From: Inonotus obliquus
Lineage: Eukaryota; Basidiomycota; Agaricomycetes; Hymenochaetales; Hymenochaetaceae
NCBI GenBank assembly: GCA_032164295.1
Contig: JAJHTX010000008.1
Coordinates: 1,302,001 to 1,366,000 of the forward strand
Reading direction: 5' to 3'
DNA length: 64,000 nt
Of the stretch, positions 24,376-36,056 are shown in pieces. The notes beneath the pieces are model-generated. The model saw only the letters and a program-made list of their open reading frames with translations. It made no database searches and was not told the origin of the DNA. How positions within the stretch are numbered: position 1 is the stretch's first letter; every line of letters begins with the position of its first letter. Made by a program: the position numbers and the translations under genes.

Positions 24376-25406
24376 GGAGGCTAGTTCAGTAAGTGAGCTG
24401 CGGTGAAGACGGAGGATACCCTAGCTCACCCAGACGCGTTCTTGATCAAAAGATAAGTCTGATGCTAGCAGTGAACAAAACTATTGATGTGCCAGCAAGG
24501 AGGAGGTGGGTACATGTACGTGGGGACGAGGACCTTGATTACTATGCCAATAAAAATTCAAACGGGTCCTGCTAATTTAACCACATATATAAAGTACCGA
24601 TCAAAACTTCATGGGACGAGTTACCGGCAGGACATAGAACAGCGGCATGCAGCCACCGTACACTCCTTGATATGGCAGGCGTGAAATTTGCTTTCCTAAT
24701 CGCGGAAGGACCGAGAGGATGCCCATCTTCCCCGCTAACTTGAAACAACATCACCAGAGTTCGGGGGACGACAGACGCAGAGAGATAGTTCTGCCTGCCT
24801 GCATGCTTTATAATTGACTGGCGCCTGATTCATGTCGAAATGCCTACGAGGTTGGCAAATGCCACTGGATCACTAGGTCAGTGCCACTGCCAGACCGACA
24901 ACACATCGACAAGCGCACCTTCACCCAAGAGGTTTCATCGTATCCCATTAATTCTTCCTTCCATTCTGTTGTCCTTTTTGACGGTGATTGGGCACCAGTA
25001 TGTCCGTCGCAACGGATGGAGTACTGTTGGTTCGATGGCGATGTGAGTCCGCACATTGAGCAAGTATTCGCACATAGATATACGTGAAGGCAGAGTCAAT
25101 TGCAATTCCAGTGTCTGCATCATGCAGACTATTGGCAAGGACGGAGGACGTAACGTCGAACGACCACAGATGTGTCACGCCGTGACGTTACCGTCAATCT
25201 GAAACCCAGTCACTCATGTCACCTTTCCACAGGTCACAGGCTGGACAGCAGCTCTAATAATTGCCGTTAATAACTGCCGTCTACCGAAAGCATTGCAACT
25301 GGTATCTCAAGCAGCTGAAGTCTATCGATCTAATGTCTACAAAATGTTGCAGGTAAGCGTTCTTCACTGTCCTGAGTCCCCTGAGAGCGGAAAAGTCATA
25401 AATAGT
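24376..25406. other. Gene-poor interval
   Basis: Upstream of the hydrolase and 3' of the EamA gene. Only short frames without recognisable motifs. Confidence 0.4.
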
Positions 25407-27657
25407 CTATCCGCGGTCCCGAAGTAAGCGTCGTCTATCCTCATCAATGTCATGCCCGTCGTCGCCGTCATCATCATCCGTATCCCAATCGGGTTGTGTT
25501 CCGACTTGAGTCGACGAGCCTGAGCTTCTAAGACTCGGAGTTGGACTGCTCTCTCCAACATCGAATATCGTCTCTACAGACTCATCACCCTCCGCTTGTC
25601 CTATCTTTCCATCTGCTTCTCTTCGAAGGAGCGGCAAATCCAATGCGGACTTGAGTCCTTCAGCCCCACTCGCGAGTACGTTCCCTTCACCGGGAGCCTT
25701 CCAACCATCCTGACTAAGAAAAGATACATGCGACGCGTTGTTTTGCGCGAGAAACCCAGTCCTCGTTTCCGGTTCCACGACACCGAGCTCAAGATCAATA
25801 GCAGCGGCTTCGCTCTCCGCACTTTCGCTCGTCTTGAATCTAGGTGTTTCGGTTGTTGGCTTTGTTAGCTGCACAAAGAAGGAAAAGGCATGACGCTGAG
25901 CAACAGGAATATAATGGAGGTATAGGAGACATACAGCGACATATACAGCCGAACCCATTATGATCAGAGTTCCGATGATCGAAAGCGCAGATGGCTGAGT
26001 GTGGAAGAAAATTCGCTCAAAGACCGTGGCGTATATAATCTAGGTGAAGTTCGCAAGGTGCCATTGTTTCACGTCGCGGTCAAATGACTGTGAAGATGGA
26101 GTTACCTGAACATAAATCGCTAATGATCCACGCCCTGCTGTCTCGCGTTGCAGCCCCATAGTCAACAGTGCCTATACGTATCACCATACATTAGATAATA
26201 GGATCCGAGATCCATAATAACTGGCACTCACTTGCGCAAGGAACCCAAATATCCCAATCATAAGAAGCAATGCCAGCCACTCAATCCGAGTCGGGAATAT
26301 AACTTTTTGCTGCAATAAGACCATTCTGGGAAGATGATAAGTACAATTAAAGTATATAGGATAAACAGATATAAAGGTGCATGTTACGGCAGCTTACCCT
26401 GTGGCGGACGTGATGACACACCACAAAGAGAAATATGACATGGAGTGTAGCGTATGTGCGCGCTTTCCGATCGCTCGCATGGATGTATCTAGAAATAGTG
26501 GCAGACGCGTAAGTAATTGATCGATGATTCTACAACAGGGGGGAAGTTCCGAAAAAGACTTACATGCACCAGTTGCACCCAAAACGCCCAACAAAGCCAC
26601 TCTATAAATAAATTCCGGAATTAAGCTCTATTCTTGGTACATGACAAAGATGATAAGCATACCCAACAGCGACTAATCTCTGCTGCGACGTAACACTTTC
26701 ACTTGGGTCCGCATCGTCGGACACTGCAGGTGAGCGATGCGATCCAAAAATTACCGCAGGACGAGCAATAAGTATAACTCCTACCAGACTTAGCACTATT
26801 CAACACAATCAATACAATGCAGTGCACATATAGTTTACCGTACATACCACCGGCAAGAGCCTCCTTTCGATGGTATGTCTCGCCCAGAAAGATACACCCG
26901 GCAACGGCGGTAGTGAGTGGTGAAAGGAAGGTGAGTACAGTCGCGTCAGACAGTGAGAGGTATTGGAGTGAGTAGTATACACCGAACAGGCCAAAGAATC
27001 TAGAAACAGATAATACTTTAGCTATCTGATGAGAGAAAAAATGTGCAAAGATGAACGAACCCCGAGAACCCGCGAATTGCAAGCAAATGTCGTACGCCCT
27101 TTGGACCAAGAATCGGGTCTGGGACTTTTCTCCACAGACTGATGGGCTGCGTGTTAGCTGGGCAAAATAGATGGAACGACCAGACGTACAGATAAGTAAG
27201 GCAGCAAATATACGTTATTCCCTGTCGAATCCTTAATAGAAGAAGTACGAAGTGAATCTAAGCGACAGTTACGTACCATTCGTACAGCAACCAACTACCC
27301 AAATACAAGATAAGAATGGAGAAAGAAGGAGTAAGTCGTTATCAGAGCTTGCTCACTCGACTCGAAATCAGAAACGATTCGTACCTCCAAAGCGGGAACA
27401 GGCGGGTCCAAGCTATTCAGTATCTTTACCGCAACATTCATGAGCGAGAAGAATGCCTGCGAGGCTGCAACTAGCAACAGCCCGGCATTCGCCCTCACGA
27501 ACGACGTGCAGTTTTCCCATATCGCGTTCGTGACACCCAACACTGGGTCTATCATGCATCTCCTTATCAAGCCGCCTCGACCAGCACGTAGAGTAGGCTG
27601 AACAGCGTCATCATCGCCAGTGCTTAGAGGTTCATACTGAGCGAGACGCGGTAGCAT
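25407..27657 (-). CDS. EamA/DMT-superfamily transporter (SLC35G-like)
   Basis: From the ATG at 27657 there is a cytoplasmic lead of about 55 residues. The first EamA half follows ('GLLLVAASQAFFSLMNVAVK', 'VRMGITYICC', 'IRGFFGLFGVYYSLQYLSLS', 'DATVLTFLSPLTTAVAGCIF', 'LGETYHRKEALAG', 'LSLVGVILIARP'). The second half reads 'VALLGVLGATGAYTSMRAIG', 'LAQALLTMGLQRETAGRGSL' and 'IIGTLIIMGSAVYVAV'. Two five-helix halves with 'DATVLTFLSP' and 'ARP' match the solute carrier family 35 G group. A long acidic C-terminal tail (about 180 residues, ending in a DDDDGDDGHDID stretch) follows the last helix. Substrate unknown. Up to nine short introns. Confidence 0.85.
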
Positions 27658-29548
27658 CTGTGAGGAGAGGATGATGGGCGGAGGTTGAGAAGCGCTATCC
27701 GTGGACCCAGAGGCCGACTGTTTTCATCTGCGTCTTCTCCCCGACTTTCATCCATAAAATGTATTACTGATCGGCATAATTACGTAATACACACCTGGAT
27801 TGAGCCATTTTAGCTCACAGTGTACCAATTTACCTCTCATCTACTTGTGTTGGTACACCAGCTCAGGTACAAATTTATTCTGAACTCGTAGAGCGTCTCG
27901 TTTTTTCCTCAATTTTGTCCGCTTTTTGTAATTTTGTGTGAAGGAGGAGTCATTCGGACCGGCATAGCCTCACGGCTCGGACTTATCGGCGGCTTCGCTC
28001 TTGGCCGGCCCTCAAGTCAATTCTGTTCTTTGGAGTACTGAAATAGATCATGCGTGCCAACGACTCGTAACGAGATGGCAGCAAGCATTGTCTTTGGCTT
28101 GACGCGCGGAGAGGTTTGAGAGGAATGCGGTTGGGTAGGCTTGTATCCTCGTGAAAAGTGATCAAATCCGAGCACAAGAAAAGTCTGTCCAACTGTTGGG
28201 CTCCGTTGTGATCATTCTTGGATGATTAAAATTGAGTAGATCGTGCATGTCGGGACCACGCAAAGCTACTCAGCTTATGCCATTACCGCAGTCTACTTCT
28301 GAAATATTACACCCTTATACATGTTATGTTTCCGGGTTCTGATATAATAATAGGTGGTTATTGTCTTAGAGCTGTAAGCCAATAGAAATTGGTTTAGAGG
28401 CTGGAACATCTTCCAGTATGCTTCACTTTAGTAGTGTGAGATACAGAAGACAGCACTAACGCTCTCTTCTGACTATCTTGGAATTCGTTTTGGGAAGAAG
28501 TGAGAAGAGGAATCTGAGGAAAGCTTGCTTTGCGATCCTGATTTCCTATCTTGGACAGACGGCTCTTTCCGTATTAGCATTATGCAATGCAATCAGCAGC
28601 CGGCCCTAAATCTCTGTTGGTCTGGTGTCTGATCTCTCTTCAAGTTCTGATCATGTCGTCAATGGTTCACGACTGTTACTTCGACATAACTTGATTAATC
28701 CCAATCCAACTCTGGGTAAAACGGAAGGATGTATTGGATCGCTCGACCTTGATAAACTGCGGTGGACGCCAATGACAGCCCTTGATTACTTGGTACAGAA
28801 AACTGCAATACAGCTATCTTCAAGAGAATTGAATCAACTCCGAGTCCACGTTTTACATAAATTGATGCGATGCATGGGCAGTACTGAATCGGAGTATCCT
28901 ATCATCATGCCGTTTGATCTATAGTGTGTACTGCACCGTTGACTTCTGTTCAATTTCCGCTCATCTCGCTTACCCTTCGCGTAAACAGGAAAACCAATCT
29001 TCAACTTTCGCTTCACTGAAATAGGAAATCTCGCTGTCAACGCCTCCGACGATGCTCGAAATCGGCTTCATCATGTTCATATCCTTCGCTTCTAGCGGAT
29101 CCGATTCACGCGATGTCTATGGTACTATTATCCTTGTTCGCTCTAGCGAGCTATTTCCGTCTTTCACCGCAGTCACGGCGCGCCGATGCGAACGAAGTCT
29201 ACTCCGGTGATGTTCGTTCGCCCGTGACGCAAGAAACTTCACGTATTTCGTCATTAGAGTGGCAGGACAGCCTGAAGACCTTACTGAGTTGCTGGCTGGA
29301 GCTTTTCAAGGCTGGACGATGCTCCTCATGTTGATAGGAAGCATCCTTCGTGAGCCAACTGCTCTGTATGGTACTGGTTAATACCAGCGATCCAGACACT
29401 TTGGTCCCATTCTGAACCTCTGCGATTCATACCGCTTCGGATGAAGCCAAACATGCGCACATGTTCATGGAGCGGTCGCCGGGATTCCGCAGCAACGGTC
29501 CCTTTAATGCGACTTTCAAAAATCACGTTACTCCTATAGGTGAAAGGG
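27658..29548. other. Gene-poor interval, about 1.9 kb
   Basis: Contains one plus-strand open frame of 99 codons (28625-28924) and one of 73 codons (29113-29334). Neither has a recognisable domain, a paralogue in the window or convincing start context. No gene is claimed. Confidence 0.35.
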
Positions 29549-29556
29549 TATAAATA
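29549..29556 (+). promoter_or_regulatory. TATA box of the first proline-rich precursor gene
   Basis: TATAAATA about 96 bp upstream of the ATG at 29652. The second precursor gene has a similar box about 110 bp upstream of its ATG, which supports both. Confidence 0.6.
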
Positions 29557-29651
29557 TGACCACAACTTGGAAAAGGGAGAGCAGCAGAAGTCTAGCGACT
29601 GCAACATCTCTCGATCTACACTCATAAACTCAACCATCATCACCTCTTAAC

Positions 29652-30624
29652 ATGCTACTCAAGCAACTCGTCCTTCTGGCAGTCGTCGCTGCTGCTACTG
29701 CAGTTCCGGTGAGCTTCATTACGATGTCAACATTGGAAATACGCCTTCTGAATTCTGTTGTAGGTACCGCAGGATGGGAACGCCCTTGCCTCACCTCCTC
29801 TGCCAGCAACTACTATCCCTCCTCCTCATCCGGATGTACACATCGGTGGTAAACGCGATGGTCAGGCCCCGCCTCCCCCTCCCGCAGCACCACCTCTCCC
29901 ATCTCCTCCCCAGGGCCCGCCAGGAGGCAAGCGTAATGGACACGTTCCTCCGCCTCAACCACCCCCGGTGGCATCGCCGCTCCCACCGCCGGACCACCCA
30001 CTACGTGGAAAGCGAGGTGAACAAGGTCCCCCGCCACCTCCGCCCGGTACTCCTCCAGTTCCCCCTCCACCTCAGGGTCCAGTTGGTAAGCGTGACGAAC
30101 ACGCCCCTCCTCCTCCTCCAGAGACGTCTCCTGTCCCCCCTCCGCGTTCAGCAGAAGGAAAACGCGACGTCCCACCTCCCCCGCCGGCTGGGAATCCTAT
30201 TCCTCCTCCTCCGGCTAGTGCTCCGGCAGGTGGAAAGCGGGATGGACAAGCTCCTCCCCCTCCTCCCCCCGTGACGTCGCCGATTTCGCCGCCACCGCCT
30301 CGCAGCGGTAAACGCGATGGTCAGGTTCCACCTCCGCCCCCTACTACTCCGGTCCCACCACACCATGATGGTTCTGTTGGAGGCAAAAGAGACGGAAAGG
30401 CTCCTCCACCTCCGGTCACTTCGGTCCCAGTTCCCCCGCCGGCTCCCAAGGGTCCAGCTGGTAGCAAGCGCGATGCGAAAGATGAAGATGTCCCTCCGCC
30501 GCCGCCGCAGGAGCCAGCTCCTTTCCCCCCTCAAGACCCGGTCGGCGGTAAGCGCGACCTTAAGGTTCCTCCACCGCCCACGACGACTATCCCTACTCCG
30601 CAGCCTCCTAAGAACTTTGCTTGA
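29652..30624 (+). CDS. Secreted proline-rich precursor with ten Lys-Arg sites (Kex2-processed repeat type)
   Basis: Exon 1 (29652-29708) encodes a 19-residue hydrophobic leader ('MLLKQLVLLAVVAAATAVP') that reads as a signal peptide. A 55-nt phase-0 intron (29709-29763) follows, then one exon to the stop at 30622-30624, for 305 residues in all. After the leader the protein is about ten repeats of roughly 20-35 residues. Each is proline-rich and ends in a dibasic site in the form G-K-R (nine) or S-K-R (one), followed by D, N or G (for example GGKRDGQAPPPPPP). Regular KR sites after a signal peptide are the hallmark of fungal Kex2-processed repeat proteins, which release short peptides in the Golgi; that is inference here. 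No Cys or Tyr core typical of cyclised ustiloxin-type peptides is seen. It could instead be a structural wall protein. Confidence 0.8.
29840..30570 (+). repeat. Proline-rich KR repeat array within the precursor gene
   Basis: Ten degenerate in-frame units with a conserved end (Gly-Lys-Arg) and start (Asp/Asn-Gly-Gln/His), separated by proline runs of varying length. The units differ in length and sequence, so the array is not a recent expansion. Confidence 0.75.
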
Positions 30625-31277
30625 ATAGTTCCTCGTGTCAAAGGTATAGTATTCTTCATTAGTCTTCCATTTTTCCCTTTTATCGATAACTCTCCCTCCG
30701 ACAGATTAGCTACCTGAGCTTTGCACTCTGAATATCACTCGAACGGACCGTTATAAAACTTATCAGAAAACCTACATCTACCTCAGATTTCATGCCTCTT
30801 CCGTAGAACATGAGAGCCACTCATTTCGACATTCTCTTCTGTCGCCTCATAATTTATATCAAGCATTAATGTCAATCCTTTACTAAACGTTTCGTGCTAG
30901 GTAGTATCAATCGTACCTACTAAGCTCAATTGTGGTGCGACACCTTGATTCGCATATTCGCGAAAGTCTGACTGGAGAGAAATGTCCAGAACATCGGATG
31001 AATCTGGGTAGAAAGTGAATCTGGTCGTCGCGATAGAACACTTGTACCCAAGGTATCATTCATTCCATAACTACGGAAAATACATACGAGGATCCGATAG
31101 TCCCAAAAAAATCACCAATAACCCAATGAGTTGTAAGAAAATGGTATAAGAAACGAGTGAATCGAGTGTCTGCCCAAATGCACCCCATTGGATATCGAGG
31201 TCCGTGCCTTCGTATTCTACTGCGATTAGTTTAATAACGGGTAAAAGAAAACAGTGTCACCCACGTGTCTGACTTGC
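30625..31277. other. 3' spacer between the precursor gene and membrane gene M1
   Basis: Includes 31000-31230, which matches 33400-33640 as part of the M1/M2 duplication. On the minus strand this stretch contains a hydrophobic reading ('FLQLIGLLVIFLGL'), but no gene could be built from it. Confidence 0.4.
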
Positions 31278-33395
31278 TTAACCCCTTTCTTCGGCCTGAC
31301 TCGATTGCAGTTGCGGCTGATTAGCCTGAATGGGCTGGCTCGTCGGCCCGTCTGGTTGAGGACTGGGACTTGATGTTGGCTGAACAACTGGACTCGATTG
31401 ACCAGGTTGTTGATTTGCAGGTATAGCCGTAAAGGCTTGCAGCTGTGGATAATTCGGTGTTTGCTGAGCGTAGTAAACTGGTTGACCCTGTTGGCTGGGT
31501 TGTACCGGATACGGATAGGCCACCTGTGTTGTATAGACTGATTGCCCTTGGAATACCGGCTGTCCAACATAGGATGTCTGAGTGGGGTAAACGAATTGAA
31601 CGGGGTAAGGTTGTTGCTGCTGTGGATTAGCTGCTTGTTGGATTGTGCAAGGAAGTTGGAATAGAGAGAATCATTGAGTCTTACGAATTCAAAAAGGGGC
31701 AGAGATAAAATATACTCACCGCCCTGACCCGATCCATCCTTCCATAGCGACCGACGACATCCACAAATGATTATAACCATCAGAGCAGCAATGTGGAATC
31801 CATTTGTCAGTATATTCTCTGCAAGATAGGAACCTTTCATCGCCTCCGGGGTGACGGATCCAGAAAATAATCCAGACGTGGAAAGTACAATACTGAAAAT
31901 GAAGTCTACGACGACCCGGAGCGCATGTAGCGGAAATGCAACATAGAACAGGACTTTGACAACCTAAGGTAGATTGAGAATACGGCTCATGATGCAAAAG
32001 TTTGTAGTGATACCTTGACCTCTAGTCCACTTTCTCGGAGAACCTTGCGCGCAGCGACTGCGAGGGCGCCCAGGAAGATCGTCGATAGATACCATATCAC
32101 ATCGAATGTATACTGAGCGCCACGGAACGCATTCTCTCTCCGGATCAACTCCCCCTCGTCGGGATCTGGTGGTAAATCAGCGGGCCCCGTAATGAAAATG
32201 ATGGCCGGGGTCCTGATGTAGCGGATGTACAACGACGAAGCGACAATCCCCATAATAAATAGGATCACAAAAATCGGGATACAACAGTTGAACCAGAGTC
32301 GACTGAGATGAGGTTTACGATTTTGCGACTCCTTTGGGCCATTTTCGGTGAGGATAGCTTTGTCCGTTCTGCGGATGAGCAGGGTGCAGAAGGCGAGGAA
32401 GAAGAAGGGTAGGCTCCAATGATGAGAAATCGCAGCTAGACCTCCGAACGCTAGGGCGTAACTACTGACGCTTGGAAAATTGGGACTTCCAGAACTGAGG
32501 CATTCATTCGCGAAATATCTTACGACCACCGCGATCGTCTGAATGAGCGAACAGACGAGGGAGACGAGAAGCAAGATGAAGGGGAGAGCATAGCCTCGAG
32601 CGGCGATCAGACACACGATACACGCTATCGAAAGGGCGAAAAACAGCAATGCGAAGATGCAGCTGAACACTAACGATGCCTGAAGAAAAGGCAAGGTGAC
32701 ATACAACATCCATAGAGACAAGATATCATTTACGTACTCTGTTTACCACGACTGCTGCGTCACCAGAACTTCCGAATTTCTCCCAACAAGGGTCATCGAA
32801 TAAGGAGAAGCGGTCAATGAGGACTGAGGAGAACATCGTTGGGTCGTAAGCATGTCTGGGGACGGGATACAATTGCGTCCCTTTTCTATACGTCGGTTCA
32901 TGCTTGGCAGTGAATAATGAATCACAAATATTATTGCATGATTGACACTGTTGAGTTCTTTTGCAACCAATTCGACGAGGACCCTATGTTGAAGCACCCC
33001 GCAAACTGAATTGATTTGAGTGAAAGTCACACACAGTCACTTGTGACAGAATTCGCCACTCAAGCGAAGTTTCGCGGATGAGAAAGTAACACGAGTGACA
33101 CTGACAACATCACCACTGGGGTTTAGAAGGTTTAGAACCTGGGATCACTGCCAAGCCCCGCTACTTTGCACCGCCACGGCGCTGGTTGCCAGAGACTCCC
33201 GGAATCAATTGGAATGAAGATTCACCACTCCAGATGACGGCTTTCGACAAACGACGAATCAAGTTTGACCTGGGCAAGACCTATACAAGCAAAATTCATT
33301 GAATCATTGGTTTTGTTTTTCCAGAAAGCTGAAATTGACCTGGAACACCGGCTGATTCGCATAAGGCCGGTTTGGGTGAAATGTCCGTAATGCGG
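30999..33395. repeat. Tandem duplication unit carrying M1
   Basis: Matches about 33400-35500 (the unit carrying M2) in coding exons, introns and both flanks. For example 'gaggatccgatagtccc' occurs at about 31090 and 33475. Intron positions are identical. Confidence 0.75.
31278..32836 (-). CDS. Seven-TM membrane protein M1 with Pro/Gln/Tyr-rich tail
   Basis: The ATG at 32834-32836 opens 'MFSSVLIDRFSLFDDPCWEK'. A GTACGT...CAG intron follows, then the TM exon. Seven hydrophobic segments are visible: 'SLVFSCIFALLFFALSIACI', 'ALPFILLLVSLVCSLIQTIA', 'LPFFFLAFCTLLI', 'IPIFVILFIMGIVASSLYI', 'VIWYLSTIFLGALAVAA', 'VVKVLFYVAFPLHALRVVV' and 'GFHIAALMVIIICGC'. After 'SLWKDGSGQGG' and an intron of about 85 nt, the C-terminal tail is rich in P, Q and Y ('YPVQFVYPTQ', 'AYPYPVQPSQQGQPVYY') and ends at 31278. 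Topology is GPCR-like, but no known receptor family was recognised. M1 is the first of three tandem paralogues between the two proline-rich precursor genes. Confidence 0.75.
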
Positions 33396-33673
33396 GAAGG
33401 GTGAATCTAGTCATCTCGATAGAATACTTGTGCCCAGGATATCGTTCATTCCATAACATACCAAAAATACATGCGAGGATCCGATAGTCCCTAGAGAAAA
33501 CCAATAAACATATCCCAATGGACTGTGAGGAAACTGTATAAGAATGAGTGAGTTGAGTAACCGTCCCAATGCATCACATTTCATTCCATCGGGTGTCAAG
33601 GTTCCGCGCCTGCACATTCTACTGCGATCAGTGTAATGGTGAGTGAAATATAGCAATGACACCCACTTCGAGG
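32837..33673. other. Spacer between M1 and M2
   Basis: Duplicated flanks of the M genes. A minus-strand frame (33411-33662) has a hydrophobic stretch aligned with one 3' of M1. No start or splice structure makes it a gene. Confidence 0.4.
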
Positions 33674-35246
33674 CTAATGAGGTTGACTTCGCTGACGCGT
33701 CTCTTCGGGCTGACTCGATTGCTGCAGCGGCGGTTGACCGGTCTGAACAGGTTGACTCGCTTGGTGCGACTGGTTGTCTTGAGCGGGCGGGCTCGGACTT
33801 GAAGGTCCTGGCTGACTTGGTTGACCAGGTTGATTTGCAGGGACACCCGTAAAGAATTGCGGTTGCGGAGAATTAGATGCCTGCTGAACGAAGCAAACTG
33901 GTTGACCCTGTTGGTTGGGTTGTACCGGATACGGATAGGCCACCTGCGTTGTATAGACTGATTGCCCTTGGAATACCGGCTGTCCAACATAGGATGCCTG
34001 AGTGGGGTAAACGAATTGAACGGGGTAAGGGTGTTGTTGCTGCGGATTAGCTGCTTGTTGAATTGTGCGAGGAATTGGAATAGAAAAATCATTGAGTCTT
34101 TCGAATTCAAAATGGGGTAGAGATAGAAAACACTCACCGCCCTGACCTGATCCATCCTTCCAAAGCGACCGACGGCATCCGCAAACGACTATGACCATCA
34201 GAGCAGCAATGTGGAAGCCATTTGTCAGTATATTCTCCGCGAGATAGGAGCCTTTGATCGCCTCGAAGGTGACCGATCCAGAAAGTAATCCCGACGTTGA
34301 AAGCAAAATACTGAAAATGAAGTCCATAACGACGCGGAGCACATGCAGCGGTAATGCGACGTAGAACAGGATTTTGACAACCTAAGGTAGATTGGGAATA
34401 TGCCTTACGATGCAAGGGGAGTGCAGCGGTACCTTGACATCTAGTCCATTTCCTCGGAGAACCATCTGCGCAGCGGTTGCGAGGGCGGCCAGGAAGATTG
34501 TAGATAAGTATCATATCGCATCGAAAGCATACTCAGTGCCACGGAACGCATTCTCTCGCCGGATCAAACCCGAGCGATTTGGTGACGGACCAATGGGCCT
34601 GGTCATGACAAGGAGCGGGACCCTGGTATAGTGGATGTACCATGACGAAGCGATAGTCCCCAGACTAATTAGGATCACGAAGATCGAGATACAACAGTTG
34701 AACCAGAGTCGTCTGAGACGGGGTTTACGACTTTGCGACTCCTTTGGGCTATTTGCATTGAGAATAGCCTTGTCCGTTCCGCGGATGAGGAGAGTGGAGA
34801 AGGCGAGGAAGAAGAATGGTAGGCTCCAATGATGAAGAAGCGCCGCCAAACCTCCGAACGCTAGGGCACTATCACTGGCACTTGGATAACAAGAGCTTCT
34901 GGGGTTAATGCATTCATTCACGAAATATCTTACGATCATCGCGACCGTCTGAATGAATGAACAAGCAAGGGATACGAGAAGCAGGATGAAGGGAAGAACA
35001 TAACCTCGAGCGGTGGTTAGGCCCACAATACACGTTATCGAAAGGACTATATACATCAGTGCGAAGATGTAGCTGAAGGCCAACGACGTCTGAAGAAAAG
35101 GCGGGGGTGTGTGTACGACATCCACTACCAAAATAGCATTTACGTACTCTGCTTATTGCGACCACTGCACCACCAGAACTCCCAAGATCCTCCCAACAAG
35201 GGTCATCGAATATGGACGAGCGGTCAAGGAGGACTGAGGAGAACAT
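33674..35246 (-). pseudogene. Seven-TM protein M2, paralogue of M1 with an in-frame stop
   Basis: The start 'MFSSVLLDRSSIFDDPCWED' (ATG at 35244-35246), intron positions, seven hydrophobic segments and the P/Q-rich tail ('YPVQFVYPTQ', ending at 33674) all match M1. In the fifth TM segment, M1 reads F-D-V-I-W-Y-L, while M2 reads F-D-A-I-stop-Y-L: the Trp codon is TGA (34511-34513 on the plus strand). The frame after the stop stays open and conserved, so the lesion looks recent. The product would lose the last helices and the whole tail. Unless the base is a sequencing error, this copy is disabled. Confidence 0.75.
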
Positions 35247-36056
35247 CGTTGGGTCGTTCGCGAAGCATGTCCGGGGACCGGATGCAATGCATCCATTTCT
35301 ACCCGACGGTTCAAGCTTGGAAGCCATTTATCGGAGAGTATTCCGCGTGAGTAGCTCCTTGAGGCATATATAATCAATACAAATGTCACAGGATATTGCC
35401 CGCTTGACACTAATGACCCGCAATAGACTCCTAGAATCAATTAGAATGAAGGTTCACTAGATGATGGCTCTCGATAAAAGCCGGATCATGTTTGACGTGG
35501 ACGGCGAGGCCCGTACATGCGGGATTGTTTTTGTTTGGAAGACTCAATTGCCCTGGAAACACCAAAAGTTTGCAGTCTTGCAACTTTGGGACGCTCTGGG
35601 CAACAAATAAGCAGAGGACGTTACAACCAAGTGAATTCGTACCATATATGGACGTCCGCTGACACCACGACAAGCTTTGAAGGCCAAATTCCCAGAACAA
35701 ATTTTTTTGAAAGAACCGACTGTTCATTTAAAAGTCCCACGAGTATTCGCCAGGTTTTTCCCAAGGAAAAAAGACACGTCTATTGAATGAGAAAGACGGT
35801 TCACCAGCCGATCGTTTCGGCCGGTAAGAAGTAATGGGTCGGGGAAGACGTGAAAAGACTGCGTAAAATACTACACCATAGCGTAAGACACAAGGGAAGT
35901 GAGAGCTACCGCGTGCAAAAAGATGTGTGGGACATAGAATCCAAGACTCAATGAAAAGTTCTGCGTTGGTAAGAATTCCAGATCATAGCACCTATTGGTT
36001 CCTTGGTTAGAGCTTCGGTACCTCCGAGGAACTGGTAACACTCACGCTGGCTGAGA
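35247..36056. other. Spacer between M2 and M3
   Basis: The left part is the duplicated upstream flank of M2, similar to the M1 upstream region at about 33200-33360. The right part is unique. No gene supported; the 96-codon minus frame at 35437-35727 lies in the duplicated flank. Confidence 0.4.

Noticed and set aside
28625..28924. 99-codon plus-strand frame
   Set aside because: No recognisable domain or supporting signals.
29774..30564. Long antisense and alternate-frame ORFs over the proline-rich precursor
   Set aside because: They are shadows of the repetitive GC-rich coding frame; only the frame with a signal peptide and regular KR sites makes sense.
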